Shown piece by piece: positions 8,097 to 15,705 of a stretch of DNA of 45,413 bases. Position 1 is the stretch's first letter, and every line of letters begins with the position of its first letter. Source of the DNA: Bacteroidales bacterium (GTDB lineage Bacteria; Bacteroidota; Bacteroidia; Bacteroidales; WCHB1-69); contig JAGCFD010000040.1 in the NCBI GenBank assembly GCA_017650305.1, positions 1-45,413 of the forward strand. The letters are read 5' to 3'. The notes beneath the pieces were generated by a model. It worked only from the letters and a program-made list of their open reading frames with translations, searched no databases and had not been told where the DNA came from. The position numbers were made by a program, and so were the translations under genes.

Positions 8097-8264
8097 ATGT
8101 TCGACGATAATTTATCGCTCGTAATTTTTGTATTATTTGCAGCCATAACTTTCACAGAGTTACTGTATTACTATGTGCTGTATGCGCGATTTGCTTTCCG
8201 GCGCACCCAGCCGTGCCTGATATCGGACCGGATGCACCGCCCGTATCGGTCATTATGGTGGTAA
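8097..8264 (+). pseudogene. N-terminal fragment of the frameshifted glycosyltransferase
   Basis: From the ATG at 8097 the reading frame encodes an N-terminal transmembrane helix (LSLVIFVLFAAITFTELLYY) followed by a positive stretch ARFAFRR. It then runs off into unrelated sequence ending at a stop at 8262-8264. The helix plus basic stretch is the usual start of membrane-anchored GT2 enzymes whose catalytic part continues in the -1 frame from about 8200. A one-base deletion between about 8190 and 8212 would explain the break. It could be a real mutation or a sequencing error. Confidence 0.7.
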
Positions 8265-9232
8265 AAGATGCCGCCGCAGCCCTCCTGAAGACGCTCCCTC
8301 GTCTTCTGAACCAGCACTACCCTAATTTCGAACTGGTCATTGTGAACGACAACTCCAAGGACGACACACAACTGTTGTTGCTGGAGTATCAACAGCAATA
8401 TAGCAACATTCACGTTGTGAACCTGGATTCCGCCGTGACCAGCATCCGAGGAAACAAGTATGCCATGTCCATCGGTATCAGATGCGCAAAATATGAGAAT
8501 CTCGTCTTCACCGATGCTGAATGCGCGCCAAGTTCAGTCCATTGGCTGGAACATGTGGCAGGCCAGTTTACCGAGACCACCCATATCGTATTAGGTTACA
8601 GCACCTATCAGAAACGCAACAATCCTTTCAACAGGCTTTTGCATTTTGACACCATGGTCTCTGCTTTGCAATATTTCTCTTTGGCTCTTGCCCACTCCAC
8701 CTATCGTGGCGACCATAAGAACATCGGATTCTCCAAGACTCTTTTCTACAATCAGAAAGGTTTTGCATCCCACAACCATCTGGTTTACGGTGATGAGGAC
8801 ATCTTCATCAGCAAGGCATCCAATCAGAAAAACACTGCCGTGGTCTATTCACCTGATTCTTTCACGGTTCTCCAACGTACTGCATACTACAACTACTGGT
8901 GTCACCACAAAGAAGGGCTGTTCTATACTCGGAAGTACAATACATTCAAGAACAGATTTCTTCTCAATGCTTTTGGCATCATCAATCTCTTGTTCTACAT
9001 AGCACTGACATTTGCTATCATATTAAGCTGTAAAAACTTGGTACTGCTCGCCATCGTGCTTGGAGTTGCATTTTTGCGATTTGTCAGCATGTATTTGGTG
9101 TATGGCTTTTCAGCAAAACGCCTCAACGAGAAGCAGACTATCCCTGCCCTACTCCTCTACGACCTTATATTTGCGGTCATGAATCCTTTATATTACATTA
9201 GTGCACATTTTCATCAACAAAGATTCAAATAA
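8213..9232 (+). CDS. Membrane glycosyltransferase, family 2 (catalytic part, apparent frameshift)
   Basis: From the GTG at 8213 this frame gives 339 aa. It opens immediately before the GT2 core: PPVSVIMVVKD, FELVIVNDNSKDDT, VFTDAECAPSS (the DxD-like metal site reads DAE) and YGDEDIFISK, with QRTAYYNYW further on in the LxxRW-like position. Two or three transmembrane helices close the protein (about residues 250-330). The expected N-terminal anchor is encoded just upstream in another frame from 8097, so the intact gene was probably 8097-9232. The acceptor and sugar are unknown. The stop overlaps the next start (TAATG), suggesting coupling to the sigma factor gene. Confidence 0.82.
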   Translation: MPDIGPDAPPVSVIMVVKDAAAALLKTLPRLLNQHYPNFELVIVNDNSKDDTQLLLLEYQQQYSNIHVVNLDSAVTSIRGNKYAMSIGIRCAKYENLVFTDAECAPSSVHWLEHVAGQFTETTHIVLGYSTYQKRNNPFNRLLHFDTMVSALQYFSLALAHSTYRGDHKNIGFSKTLFYNQKGFASHNHLVYGDEDIFISKASNQKNTAVVYSPDSFTVLQRTAYYNYWCHHKEGLFYTRKYNTFKNRFLLNAFGIINLLFYIALTFAIILSCKNLVLLAIVLGVAFLRFVSMYLVYGFSAKRLNEKQTIPALLLYDLIFAVMNPLYYISAHFHQQRFK

Positions 9233-9843
9233 TGGGAAACTTACAATATTCCACTGAAAAGGCCAAACGGGATTACCTCCTTTTGCGCAAAGCGCTGGAC
9301 TTTAACGATCAGCGGGCATACGCAGAGCTGATGAGTCTGTATCGCGACAGCATCTACTATCTGATGATGAAAATCGTGAAAAACAGCGATGACGCCGAAG
9401 ATCTGACACAGGAGACCTTCGGCAAGGCTTTCCGCAACCTGCATGCCTATTCCCCTCAGTATGCCTTCTCCACATGGCTGTATCGCATCGCAGTCAACAA
9501 CAGCATCGACTATATCCGTCACAAGCACAATTCACCGCAGTGTATTGACGAAGATCTGTTCAGCAGCACTACGGAGCAGATTATAGACCGCACACAATCC
9601 AATCATTCCCAAACTCCTGAGGATGTGGTCATTGACAAACAACGTATCTCGCTGCTACGATCTGCTGTGCAACAATTGCCTGAGAAATATCGCAAGGTGG
9701 TAGAACTCCGCTATTACGACGAACTCTCCTACGAAGAAATATCCGAAAATCTTAATATTTCCCTCTCTAACGTTAAAATCCAGTTGCTCAGGGCGAAGAA
9801 TATGTTGTCTCAGATTGTAGGCAACATGCGCTATGCAATATAA
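9232..9843 (+). CDS. ECF-family RNA polymerase sigma factor
   Basis: Protein of 203 aa with sigma region 2 at about residues 25-95 (DAEDLTQETFGKAFRNL, then FSTWLYRIAVNNSIDYIR). Region 4 is near 135-195 (LPEKYRKVVELRYYDELSYEEISENLNISLSNVKIQLLRAK pattern, a helix-turn-helix). A polar linker of about 40 residues separates them. The ATG overlaps the stop of the glycosyltransferase by one base. No anti-sigma-like gene follows, so control may be at transcription or by a distant regulator. It is distinct from the second ECF factor at 26500. Confidence 0.93.
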   Translation: MGNLQYSTEKAKRDYLLLRKALDFNDQRAYAELMSLYRDSIYYLMMKIVKNSDDAEDLTQETFGKAFRNLHAYSPQYAFSTWLYRIAVNNSIDYIRHKHNSPQCIDEDLFSSTTEQIIDRTQSNHSQTPEDVVIDKQRISLLRSAVQQLPEKYRKVVELRYYDELSYEEISENLNISLSNVKIQLLRAKNMLSQIVGNMRYAI

Positions 9844-9849
9844 AAATTG

Positions 9850-9857
9850 TATTTTTG
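9850..9857 (+). promoter_or_regulatory. -7 promoter element for the acyl-CoA synthetase gene
   Basis: TATTTTTG sits just after the sigma factor stop and 18 nt before the ATG at 9875. It makes the alternative upstream ATG at 9833, inside the sigma gene, unlikely. Confidence 0.55.
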
Positions 9858-9874
9858 CCCGATTTTTTATTATT

Positions 9875-11638
9875 ATGGAAATTACTCGTTTGTTTGATAT
9901 CCTAGATAGAAATTTAAAGGAATTCCCTATCGAGGATGCCCTATGTGGTAAAGAGAACGGTGTCTGGATCAAATACAGCACCCAACGTTATATCCAGATC
10001 GTGAACAGCATCTCTTACGGTCTGCTCCAACTTGGCATCAAGAAGGGCGACTGTGTGGCTACCATCACCGCTAATCGTCCTGAATGGAACTTTCTCGACA
10101 TGGCCATCATGCAGATTGGAGCCATTCACGTTGCCATCTACCCAACCATCAGCGAAAGCGATTATGACTATATCCTGCACCATGCAAATGTGAAGCTGAT
10201 CTTCGTGTCCGGTTGGGAATTGTTGCGAAAGATCACGAATATCATCTCCAATATTCCAGAATTGAACGATCGTGTCTATACATTCCGCAACCTTTTGGGA
10301 TATAGACACTTAAACGAACTCATCGAAGTAGGACGCTCCAATCCGAGTCCTCAGTACCTGCAAGAGATCAAGGACAGCATCTCGCCAGACGATGTGGTTT
10401 CCCTGGTCTATACGTCCGGCACGACAGGCAATCCCAAGGGTGTGATGCTGACACATGAGAATTTTCTCACCAACATCCGTGGCGTCTTGCCCATCATCCC
10501 GACAAAGGAGAACAACCGGATTCTCAGCTACCTGCCTCTTTGCCATGTATATGAACGTATGCTGAACTATGCGTTCCAGTCGCTTGGCCTTCCGATTTAT
10601 TACACCGAAAGCATCGCGAAGATTCAGCAGGACATGGCAGACTTGAAACCCGATATTTTCACCACAGTGCCCCGACTGTTGGAGAAGGTTTACGATAAGA
10701 TCCTGGCGCAGGGCAACAAACTGACAGGTATCAAGAAAAAGATCTTCTTCTGGGCCAATGACGTGGCCTTGGAATATGAATTCAACAGCACCAAGTCTTA
10801 TCAGCGGAAGCTTAGACTGGCGCGTAAACTGGTCTTGAACAAATGGCACGAGGCTTTGGGCGGGAACTTCAAGGTCATCGTTTCCGGCGGTGCAGCCATC
10901 CAACCGCGTATCGCCCGTATATTCTGGGCTATGGGTGTTCCTATTCTTGAAGGATACGGCACCACCGAGTCCGCACCCGTTATTGCTGTGAGCGACTTTT
11001 TCAAAGGCGGCTTGGAATTTGGCGCTGCCGGCCATGTGCTCCCCGGCACCAGAGTGCGTATTGCCGATGACGGCGAGATCCTCACCAAAGGCAAACATGT
11101 GATGAAAGGCTATTATAATGCTCCAGACCTGACGGCAGAGGCTATTGATGAAGACGGATGGCTTCACACTGGCGACTTGGGCAAGCTCACACCAGGCGGG
11201 CGTCTCAAGATCACCGGACGTAAGAAAGAGATGTTCAAGACCGCCTTCGGCAAGTATGTTGTCCCCACCATCATTGAGAACAAATTCGCAGAGGATCCCT
11301 TGATTGACAACATCCTCGTGGTGGGCGAGAACAAGAAGTTCGCCGCCGCCCTGATCGTCCCCAACTTCACCGACCTTAGGAGCTGGTGTCATCACCACGA
11401 GATAGAATACACCACCAACGAAGAGATGATACACCATCCTGACGTGGTGAAGAAGTTCAAGAAGATTGTGGATCAATACAACAAATTCTTCGGCGACACC
11501 GAGAAGATCAAGAGTTTCTCTTTGGTGGGTTATGAATGGTCTATTCAGACGGGAGAGCTCACCCCCACCCTCAAACTCAAACGCAATATGCTGTTAAAGA
11601 AATACGAAGAACAAATAGAACAATTATTCAACAAATAA
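9875..11638 (+). CDS. Long-chain fatty acid-CoA ligase (AMP-forming)
   Basis: Activates fatty acids to acyl-CoA via an acyl-adenylate, in the cytoplasm or at the inner membrane. From ATG 9875 it is 587 aa, normal for the eukaryote-like long-form ligases common in Bacteroidota. The P-loop-like YTSGTTGNPKGVMLTH lies near residue 185, GYGTTESAP near 365, and the TGD-type hinge region GWLHTGDLGKLTPGGRLKITGRKKE (read in parts) near 430-455. The C-terminus ends in a typical LKLKRN and K-rich segment. It is followed 9 nt later by cysS, so the two may share a transcript. Confidence 0.93.
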   Translation: MEITRLFDILDRNLKEFPIEDALCGKENGVWIKYSTQRYIQIVNSISYGLLQLGIKKGDCVATITANRPEWNFLDMAIMQIGAIHVAIYPTISESDYDYILHHANVKLIFVSGWELLRKITNIISNIPELNDRVYTFRNLLGYRHLNELIEVGRSNPSPQYLQEIKDSISPDDVVSLVYTSGTTGNPKGVMLTHENFLTNIRGVLPIIPTKENNRILSYLPLCHVYERMLNYAFQSLGLPIYYTESIAKIQQDMADLKPDIFTTVPRLLEKVYDKILAQGNKLTGIKKKIFFWANDVALEYEFNSTKSYQRKLRLARKLVLNKWHEALGGNFKVIVSGGAAIQPRIARIFWAMGVPILEGYGTTESAPVIAVSDFFKGGLEFGAAGHVLPGTRVRIADDGEILTKGKHVMKGYYNAPDLTAEAIDEDGWLHTGDLGKLTPGGRLKITGRKKEMFKTAFGKYVVPTIIENKFAEDPLIDNILVVGENKKFAAALIVPNFTDLRSWCHHHEIEYTTNEEMIHHPDVVKKFKKIVDQYNKFFGDTEKIKSFSLVGYEWSIQTGELTPTLKLKRNMLLKKYEEQIEQLFNK

Positions 11639-11647
11639 TATCTCATC

Positions 11648-13138
11648 ATGACGAATACTGACAACAAAGGCAAAGTTTTAATATTTAACACTTTAAGTAA
11701 ACGAAAGGAGTTGTTGACCCCTATCGTACCCGACCACGTCGGTTTATATGTATGCGGGCCGACAGTATATGGCGAGCCTCATCTGGGGCACGCTCGTCCA
11801 GCCGTAACATTCGATGTCGTCTTCCGCTATCTTACTCATATCGGATACAAGGTTCGTTATGTACGCAACATCACGGACGTAGGTCATCTGGAGCACGATG
11901 CCGACGAAGGCGAAGACAAAATCGCCAAGAAAGCCCGTTTGGAGCAACTTGAGCCGATGGAGGTGGCACAGTATTACATGGACAGCTATCACAAGGCCAT
12001 GGATGCTCTCAACGTAAAGGGCCCTTCCATTGAGCCTCGCGCCTCTGGTCACATCATTGAACAGATCGAGATGGTTCAGAAGATCCTGGATAAAGGTTAC
12101 GCCTACGTGTCTGAAGGTTCCGTCTATTTTGATGTGGAGAAGTTCGACCGCGACTTCGGCTACGGCAAGCTCTCCGGTCGTGTGCTTTCCGAGCTCATCG
12201 CAAACACTCGAGAGCTGGACGGTCAGAGCGAAAAGCACAACCCCGCCGATTTCGCCCTCTGGAAGAAGGCTGCCCCGGAGCACATCATGCGCTGGAATTC
12301 TCCTTGGAGCATCGGTTTCCCCGGTTGGCATATTGAATGTACTGCCATGAGCACCAAATACTTGGGCGAACAGTTCGACATCCACGGCGGTGGCATGGAC
12401 TTGCTCTTCCCGCATCACGAGTCGGAAGTATGTCAGAGCACTGTGGCCAATGGCAAAAGCTCGGTCAAATATTGGATGCACAACAACATGATCACCATTG
12501 AAGGACAGAAGATGGGCAAGTCATTGGGCAACTTTATCACCCTCAATGAATTCTTCACGGGCAACCATCCCAAATTGGAAAAAGCCTACTCCCCGATGAC
12601 CATCCGTTATTTCGTTTTGCAGGCCTCTTATCGCGGCACGGTCGATTTCAGCAATGCTGCATTGCAATCTGCTGAAAAAGGCTTGGAGAAGCTGTATGCC
12701 GCTGAGCGTCATCTGGATACGCTCAAAGCAGGCAACACCTCTTCAGAGAACATCGCTGCTTTACAAGAGCGTTGCTATGAGGCTATGAACGACGACTTCA
12801 ACACGCCGAAGGTCATCGCCGAGCTTTTCGATGCAGCACGTATCATCAATGCAGTGAAAGACGGCCACGCCACCCTGACCGCAGAAGATATCGAGCTGCT
12901 GAAGACCACCTTCCGCACCTTCTTCTTTGACATCTTAGGCATCAAACCCGAACTGGCGCAAGGCGACACGCGCGAGCACGATGCCTTAGCGAAAGCCATG
13001 GATCTGGTTTTGGACATGCGCAAGACCGCCAAGGCCGAGAAAAACTGGGCGTTGTCGGATAAAATCCGCGACGAGCTGAACGCCGCCGGCATCGTGGTGA
13101 AAGACACCAAGGACGGCGCCGAGTGGAGCTTGGCATAA
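11648..13138 (+). CDS. cysS: Cysteinyl-tRNA synthetase
   Basis: Class I aminoacyl-tRNA synthetase of 496 aa that charges tRNA-Cys. The zinc and active-site Cys lies in VCGPTVY (C36). The HIGH signature is HLGH at residues 45-48. Other zinc ligands lie in GWHIECTAM and HHESEVCQ. The KMSKS loop reads KMGKS at 288-292. It carries a full C-terminal anticodon-binding part. It lies 9 nt behind the acyl-CoA ligase and ends at a strong terminator shared with the convergent nitroreductase gene. Confidence 0.98.
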   Translation: MTNTDNKGKVLIFNTLSKRKELLTPIVPDHVGLYVCGPTVYGEPHLGHARPAVTFDVVFRYLTHIGYKVRYVRNITDVGHLEHDADEGEDKIAKKARLEQLEPMEVAQYYMDSYHKAMDALNVKGPSIEPRASGHIIEQIEMVQKILDKGYAYVSEGSVYFDVEKFDRDFGYGKLSGRVLSELIANTRELDGQSEKHNPADFALWKKAAPEHIMRWNSPWSIGFPGWHIECTAMSTKYLGEQFDIHGGGMDLLFPHHESEVCQSTVANGKSSVKYWMHNNMITIEGQKMGKSLGNFITLNEFFTGNHPKLEKAYSPMTIRYFVLQASYRGTVDFSNAALQSAEKGLEKLYAAERHLDTLKAGNTSSENIAALQERCYEAMNDDFNTPKVIAELFDAARIINAVKDGHATLTAEDIELLKTTFRTFFFDILGIKPELAQGDTREHDALAKAMDLVLDMRKTAKAEKNWALSDKIRDELNAAGIVVKDTKDGAEWSLA

Positions 13139-13146
13139 TCCTGATA

Positions 13147-13184
13147 AAAAAGGGTGGTTTGAGAATCTCAAACCACCCTTTTTC
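13147..13184. terminator. Bidirectional terminator between cysS and the nitroreductase gene
   Basis: A near-perfect hairpin with arms AAAAGGGTGGTTTGAG and CTCAAACCACCCTTTT around an AAT loop. There is an A-run on the left and a T-run on the right, so it can terminate transcripts from both strands. It lies between the convergent cysS stop and the nitroreductase stop. Confidence 0.92.
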
Positions 13185-13201
13185 TCTTTAGTTGAGCTTG
13201 A

Positions 13202-13828
13202 CTATTTAACCCAATACACCCAGTTTTCTTTACGTGGGGCAGGTTGAGGATAGTCACCATCTGTGTAGCCGAGGATGCAGTTCCCAATGCCAACATAGTC
13301 CCCCTCTACACCCAGATCTTTCAAGATCTTTTTACCCTCTTCGGTTTCAAAAACCTCTTTTGCTCGGTGGATCCAGCAAGAACCTAAACCTTTGGCATGG
13401 GCAGCATTCATCAGATTGCCCATCACCAGACTGCCGTCTTCCACATAGGTGCGTACATTTTTGTCTGCCAGCACCACCAATACAACCGGTGCACCGTAAA
13501 AAGGATCATCGTCAGAACCCATCACTTGTGCGTTCAACTCGCTAAGACGGTCACGCACCTCACGATTGGTGACGGCAAGGATGATAGGACTTTGTCGATT
13601 CATACCGGTAGGAGCATAGGTGCCGGCTTTACAGATTTCTTCAATAACCTCCATGGGAGGAATTTCATCCGTGTAGGAGCGTACACTTCGACGTGTTAAA
13701 AGATCTTCCATAGTAGTGTTTATTACAATTTCTTTATTTGCAGTTTCCGAAACTTCCTCGGCTTTCGGTTGGCAAGAACAGCCTAATACCAAGGCTATCC
13801 CGATGATAATGATTACATGTCTGTTCAT
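13202..13828 (-). CDS. Nitroreductase-family lipoprotein
   Basis: FMN-dependent nitroreductase fold in a 208-aa exported protein. The N-terminus (hydrophobic IIIIGIALVLGC, Cys 17) fits a lipoprotein signal, which is unusual for this normally cytoplasmic flavoprotein fold. The enzyme part has TRRSVRSYTDE (FMN-phosphate binding), AGTYAPTGMNRQSP, NLMNAAHAKGLGSCWI and a closing GYTDGDYPQPAPRKENWVYW-like end. It follows the glutathione peroxidase lipoprotein gene by 48 nt on the same strand. A role in envelope redox defence is inferred; the substrate is unknown. Confidence 0.88.
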   Translation of the reverse strand: MNRHVIIIIGIALVLGCSCQPKAEEVSETANKEIVINTTMEDLLTRRSVRSYTDEIPPMEVIEEICKAGTYAPTGMNRQSPIILAVTNREVRDRLSELNAQVMGSDDDPFYGAPVVLVVLADKNVRTYVEDGSLVMGNLMNAAHAKGLGSCWIHRAKEVFETEEGKKILKDLGVEGDYVGIGNCILGYTDGDYPQPAPRKENWVYWVK

Positions 13829-13876
13829 AATAGCTAAATTGACATAAAAAATGGAAAAAATACCATACGAAGGCGA

Positions 13877-14485
13877 TTATCGTCCAAGTTGCGCTTCAAT
13901 AGCATGCTGTACATTATTCATATTGTAGTTCGGCTCAAAGCGCTCCACCACTTCCCCGTTCCTGTCAATCAAAAACTTGGTGAAATTCCACTGGATATCA
14001 CCCGGTTTTTTGCTCTTGAGCCAGACATACAATGGTGAAGCATTGGGACCATTCACCAAAATCTTGTCAAACTGAGGGAATGATATGTTATAGTTGACCG
14101 TACAGAAATCATGGATGTCATCATAGGTGCCTGGAGCCTGACTACCGAACTGGTTACAGGGGAAATCCAGAATGACAAATCCTTGGTCCTGATAATCCTC
14201 GTACCATTGCTCCAGACGAGTGTATTGGGGAGTATAGCCACATTGGGTGGCGGAATTCACCACCAACAATACTTTACCACGATACAGACCAAGTGAAACA
14301 CTGTCCCCATTGCCATCCAGAACAGAAAACTGATAAATATTATCCAACGGCTCATTCCAAGTCGTGTCTTGACTCACCGCCGTTGTATCAGTGTTATCAG
14401 ATGGCGGATACACTGGATCTGGTTCAGGTTTCGTACAAGAACAAACCAATAACATGGCGATCAACAAGAAAAATAGTCTATTCAT
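13877..14485 (-). CDS. Glutathione peroxidase-family lipoprotein
   Basis: Thiol peroxidase of the GPx family, 202 aa, probably reducing peroxides with a thioredoxin-like partner. A lipoprotein signal ends VCSC (Cys 17). It is followed by a Pro/Asp/Thr-rich linker to about residue 45 and then the GPx domain. The catalytic Cys is in NSATQCGYTPQY (C82). The supporting Gln lies in FPCNQFG and the Trp-Asn pair in WNFTKFLIDRNGEVVERF. A Cys rather than selenocysteine is present. The lipid anchor places it in the envelope, unlike typical cytoplasmic bacterial GPx. It is probably the first gene of an operon with the nitroreductase. Confidence 0.93.
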   Translation of the reverse strand: MNRLFFLLIAMLLVCSCTKPEPDPVYPPSDNTDTTAVSQDTTWNEPLDNIYQFSVLDGNGDSVSLGLYRGKVLLVVNSATQCGYTPQYTRLEQWYEDYQDQGFVILDFPCNQFGSQAPGTYDDIHDFCTVNYNISFPQFDKILVNGPNASPLYVWLKSKKPGDIQWNFTKFLIDRNGEVVERFEPNYNMNNVQHAIEAQLGR

Positions 14486-14518
14486 TTTTAATCAATTTTT
14501 GTTAAACAATTTAGTGCG

Positions 14519-14526
14519 CAAAAATA
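14519..14526 (-). promoter_or_regulatory. -7 promoter element for the GPx-nitroreductase operon
   Basis: CAAAAATA on the plus strand reads TATTTTTG on the minus strand, 33 nt upstream of the GPx ATG at 14485. No clear -33 box at the expected distance was seen. Confidence 0.55.
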
Positions 14527-14677
14527 AAAAAAAAAGGATATGAAAAACATAGTCTCAATTTTTCCCGGTTTTGAGCATCTGCAATTGTTAACAATCTGAT
14601 ATTTATATTATTTTTATCATGTGAATAACCATGCCATCATTTCTGAAATGGATGTTGCCGGTGTCTCCATCTTGCTG

Positions 14678-14709
14678 TTTGGAGCATATTGGAAATTTGT
14701 GTACATTTG
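14678..14709 (+). promoter_or_regulatory. Full Bacteroidota-type promoter (TTTG-N20-TACATTTG)
   Basis: The -33 box TTTG (14678-14681) is separated by exactly 20 nt from the -7 box TACATTTG (14702-14709). Both match the Bacteroidota primary sigma consensus. The membrane protein ATG follows at 14752. This is the most complete promoter seen in the window. Confidence 0.8.
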
Positions 14710-14751
14710 CACGCTTCAAACAAAAGGACATTCATATATAAATATTGTATC

Positions 14752-15450
14752 ATGAGAAAAGTTGATTTCATTGTCATCGCCATAGTCATCGTCTGTCTGC
14801 TCCCCTTCTTCATCTTCCCTGCCGTATATAATGCTTATCTTGCAGGAAACCAGCATATTCCGCTATGCATGGCCTTTTTGAAATTTGGCATTTTGGCCAC
14901 CTTTGGCGAGATGTTGGGGTCGCGCATCAAGAATGGCACCTACCTGCCCAACGAGTTCGGGCTGTTGCCGAAGTTCATCATTTGGGGCTTCTTGGGCATG
15001 TGGATTGCATTAGCGATGAAAGTATTTTCATTAGGCATTCCTGGTTTCTTGTCGCATTATGCCCCATTTGCTTCGATGCCGGCGGCCATGGCAGGCGAGT
15101 TCTCCGGCATGAAGCTGTTGGGAGCCTTCTGCATCAGCGTGATGATGAACACCTCCTTCGCTCCTGTTTTCATGACATTGCACAAAGTGTGTGACATGCA
15201 TATCGCGGAACACCACGGCAAAGTCAGCTGTCTTGCCAAAGTTATGCCGATGCGGCAATATCTATCTGCCATCGACTGGAACGTGCAGTGGGGATTTGTT
15301 TTCAAGAAGACCATCCCTCTGTTCTGGATTCCGGCACACACGCTCACCTTCTGTCTCCCGAAAGACTTCCAGGTGCTCTTTGCCGCATTCTGCAGTATCA
15401 TTTTAGGACTTTTCCTCTCCATTGCTGCCATGAAAAAGAGTCGGGATTAG
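14752..15450 (+). CDS. Small multi-pass membrane protein, possibly Mpv17/PMP22-like
   Basis: Protein of 232 aa from ATG 14752, chosen because a complete promoter lies 43 nt upstream; an earlier in-frame start at 14689 would begin before that promoter. Hydrophobic segments lie at about residues 5-27, 40-60, 78-100 and 205-228. The end (WNVQWGFVFKKTIPLFWIPAHTLTF pattern, then VLFAAFCSIILGLFLS) resembles the WKxWPxxQxxNFxxxP and VLFxxxxxxxWNxxLS region of the Mpv17/PMP22 family. From memory, Bacteroidota homologues are annotated that way. No enzymatic function can be assigned. Confidence 0.72.
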   Translation: MRKVDFIVIAIVIVCLLPFFIFPAVYNAYLAGNQHIPLCMAFLKFGILATFGEMLGSRIKNGTYLPNEFGLLPKFIIWGFLGMWIALAMKVFSLGIPGFLSHYAPFASMPAAMAGEFSGMKLLGAFCISVMMNTSFAPVFMTLHKVCDMHIAEHHGKVSCLAKVMPMRQYLSAIDWNVQWGFVFKKTIPLFWIPAHTLTFCLPKDFQVLFAAFCSIILGLFLSIAAMKKSRD

Positions 15451-15519
15451 CTCCTGAGAGCCCTAACTTATTAGCTAAAGAGCTGATATAGAAATCCAAA
15501 AATAAAATTTGGCATAAGG

Positions 15520-15549
15520 TTGTAGAGAAAGAAAAAAAGTGTATTTTTG
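15520..15549 (+). promoter_or_regulatory. Promoter for tRNA-His (TTG-N19-TATTTTTG)
   Basis: TTG at 15520-15522, a 19-nt spacer, and an exact -7 match TATTTTTG at 15542-15549, 25 nt before the mature tRNA 5' end. Confidence 0.7.
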
Positions 15550-15574
15550 CCGCGTCTTTTTGAGACACCCAGAT

Positions 15575-15649
15575 GGCGGTTGTAGCTCAGTTGGTTAGAG
15601 TACCGGATTGTGGTTCCGTGGGTCGTCGGTTCGAATCCGACCTGCCGCC
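15575..15649 (+). tRNA. tRNA-His (anticodon GTG)
   Basis: The cloverleaf can be drawn by hand. G-1 is at 15575, the hallmark of tRNA-His, opposite discriminator C73 at 15649. The acceptor stem GCGGTTG pairs with CTGCCGC, with one wobble and one U-U mismatch. The D-arm starts GCTCAGTTGGTTAGAGT. The anticodon loop TTGTGGT gives GTG. The T-arm is GTCGG-TTCGAAT-CCGAC. CCA is not encoded. It has its own promoter and a terminator directly after it. The GUG anticodon makes it a substrate for the tgt enzyme encoded at 6876-8009. Confidence 0.96.
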
Positions 15650-15655
15650 CGAAGC

Positions 15656-15684
15656 AAAAAAGCAGCAAGTTTTGCTGCTTTTTT
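15656..15684 (+). terminator. Terminator after tRNA-His
   Basis: Hairpin of AAAAAAGCAGCAA and TTGCTGCTTTTTT arms around a 3-nt loop, ending in a T-run. A strong factor-independent terminator. The next gene starts only about 22 nt further on, with no promoter motif between. Confidence 0.9.
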
Positions 15685-15705
15685 TTGCTTTACACAGCAA
15701 TCGAT

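Noticed and set aside
8190-8215. Programmed -1 ribosomal frameshift in the glycosyltransferase gene
   Set aside because: No slippery heptamer of the X XXY YYZ type is visible and no strong downstream structure was noticed. A mutation or sequencing error is simpler.
10310-11476. Long open frame of 388 codons on the minus strand
   Set aside because: It lies entirely antisense to the acyl-CoA ligase gene and its translation shows no domain. It reflects codon bias of the real gene.
15610-15705. Extended N-terminus of the phosphoethanolamine transferase starting inside the tRNA gene
   Set aside because: The extra residues would be translated from the tRNA and terminator sequence. The ATG at 15706 begins a normal membrane protein.
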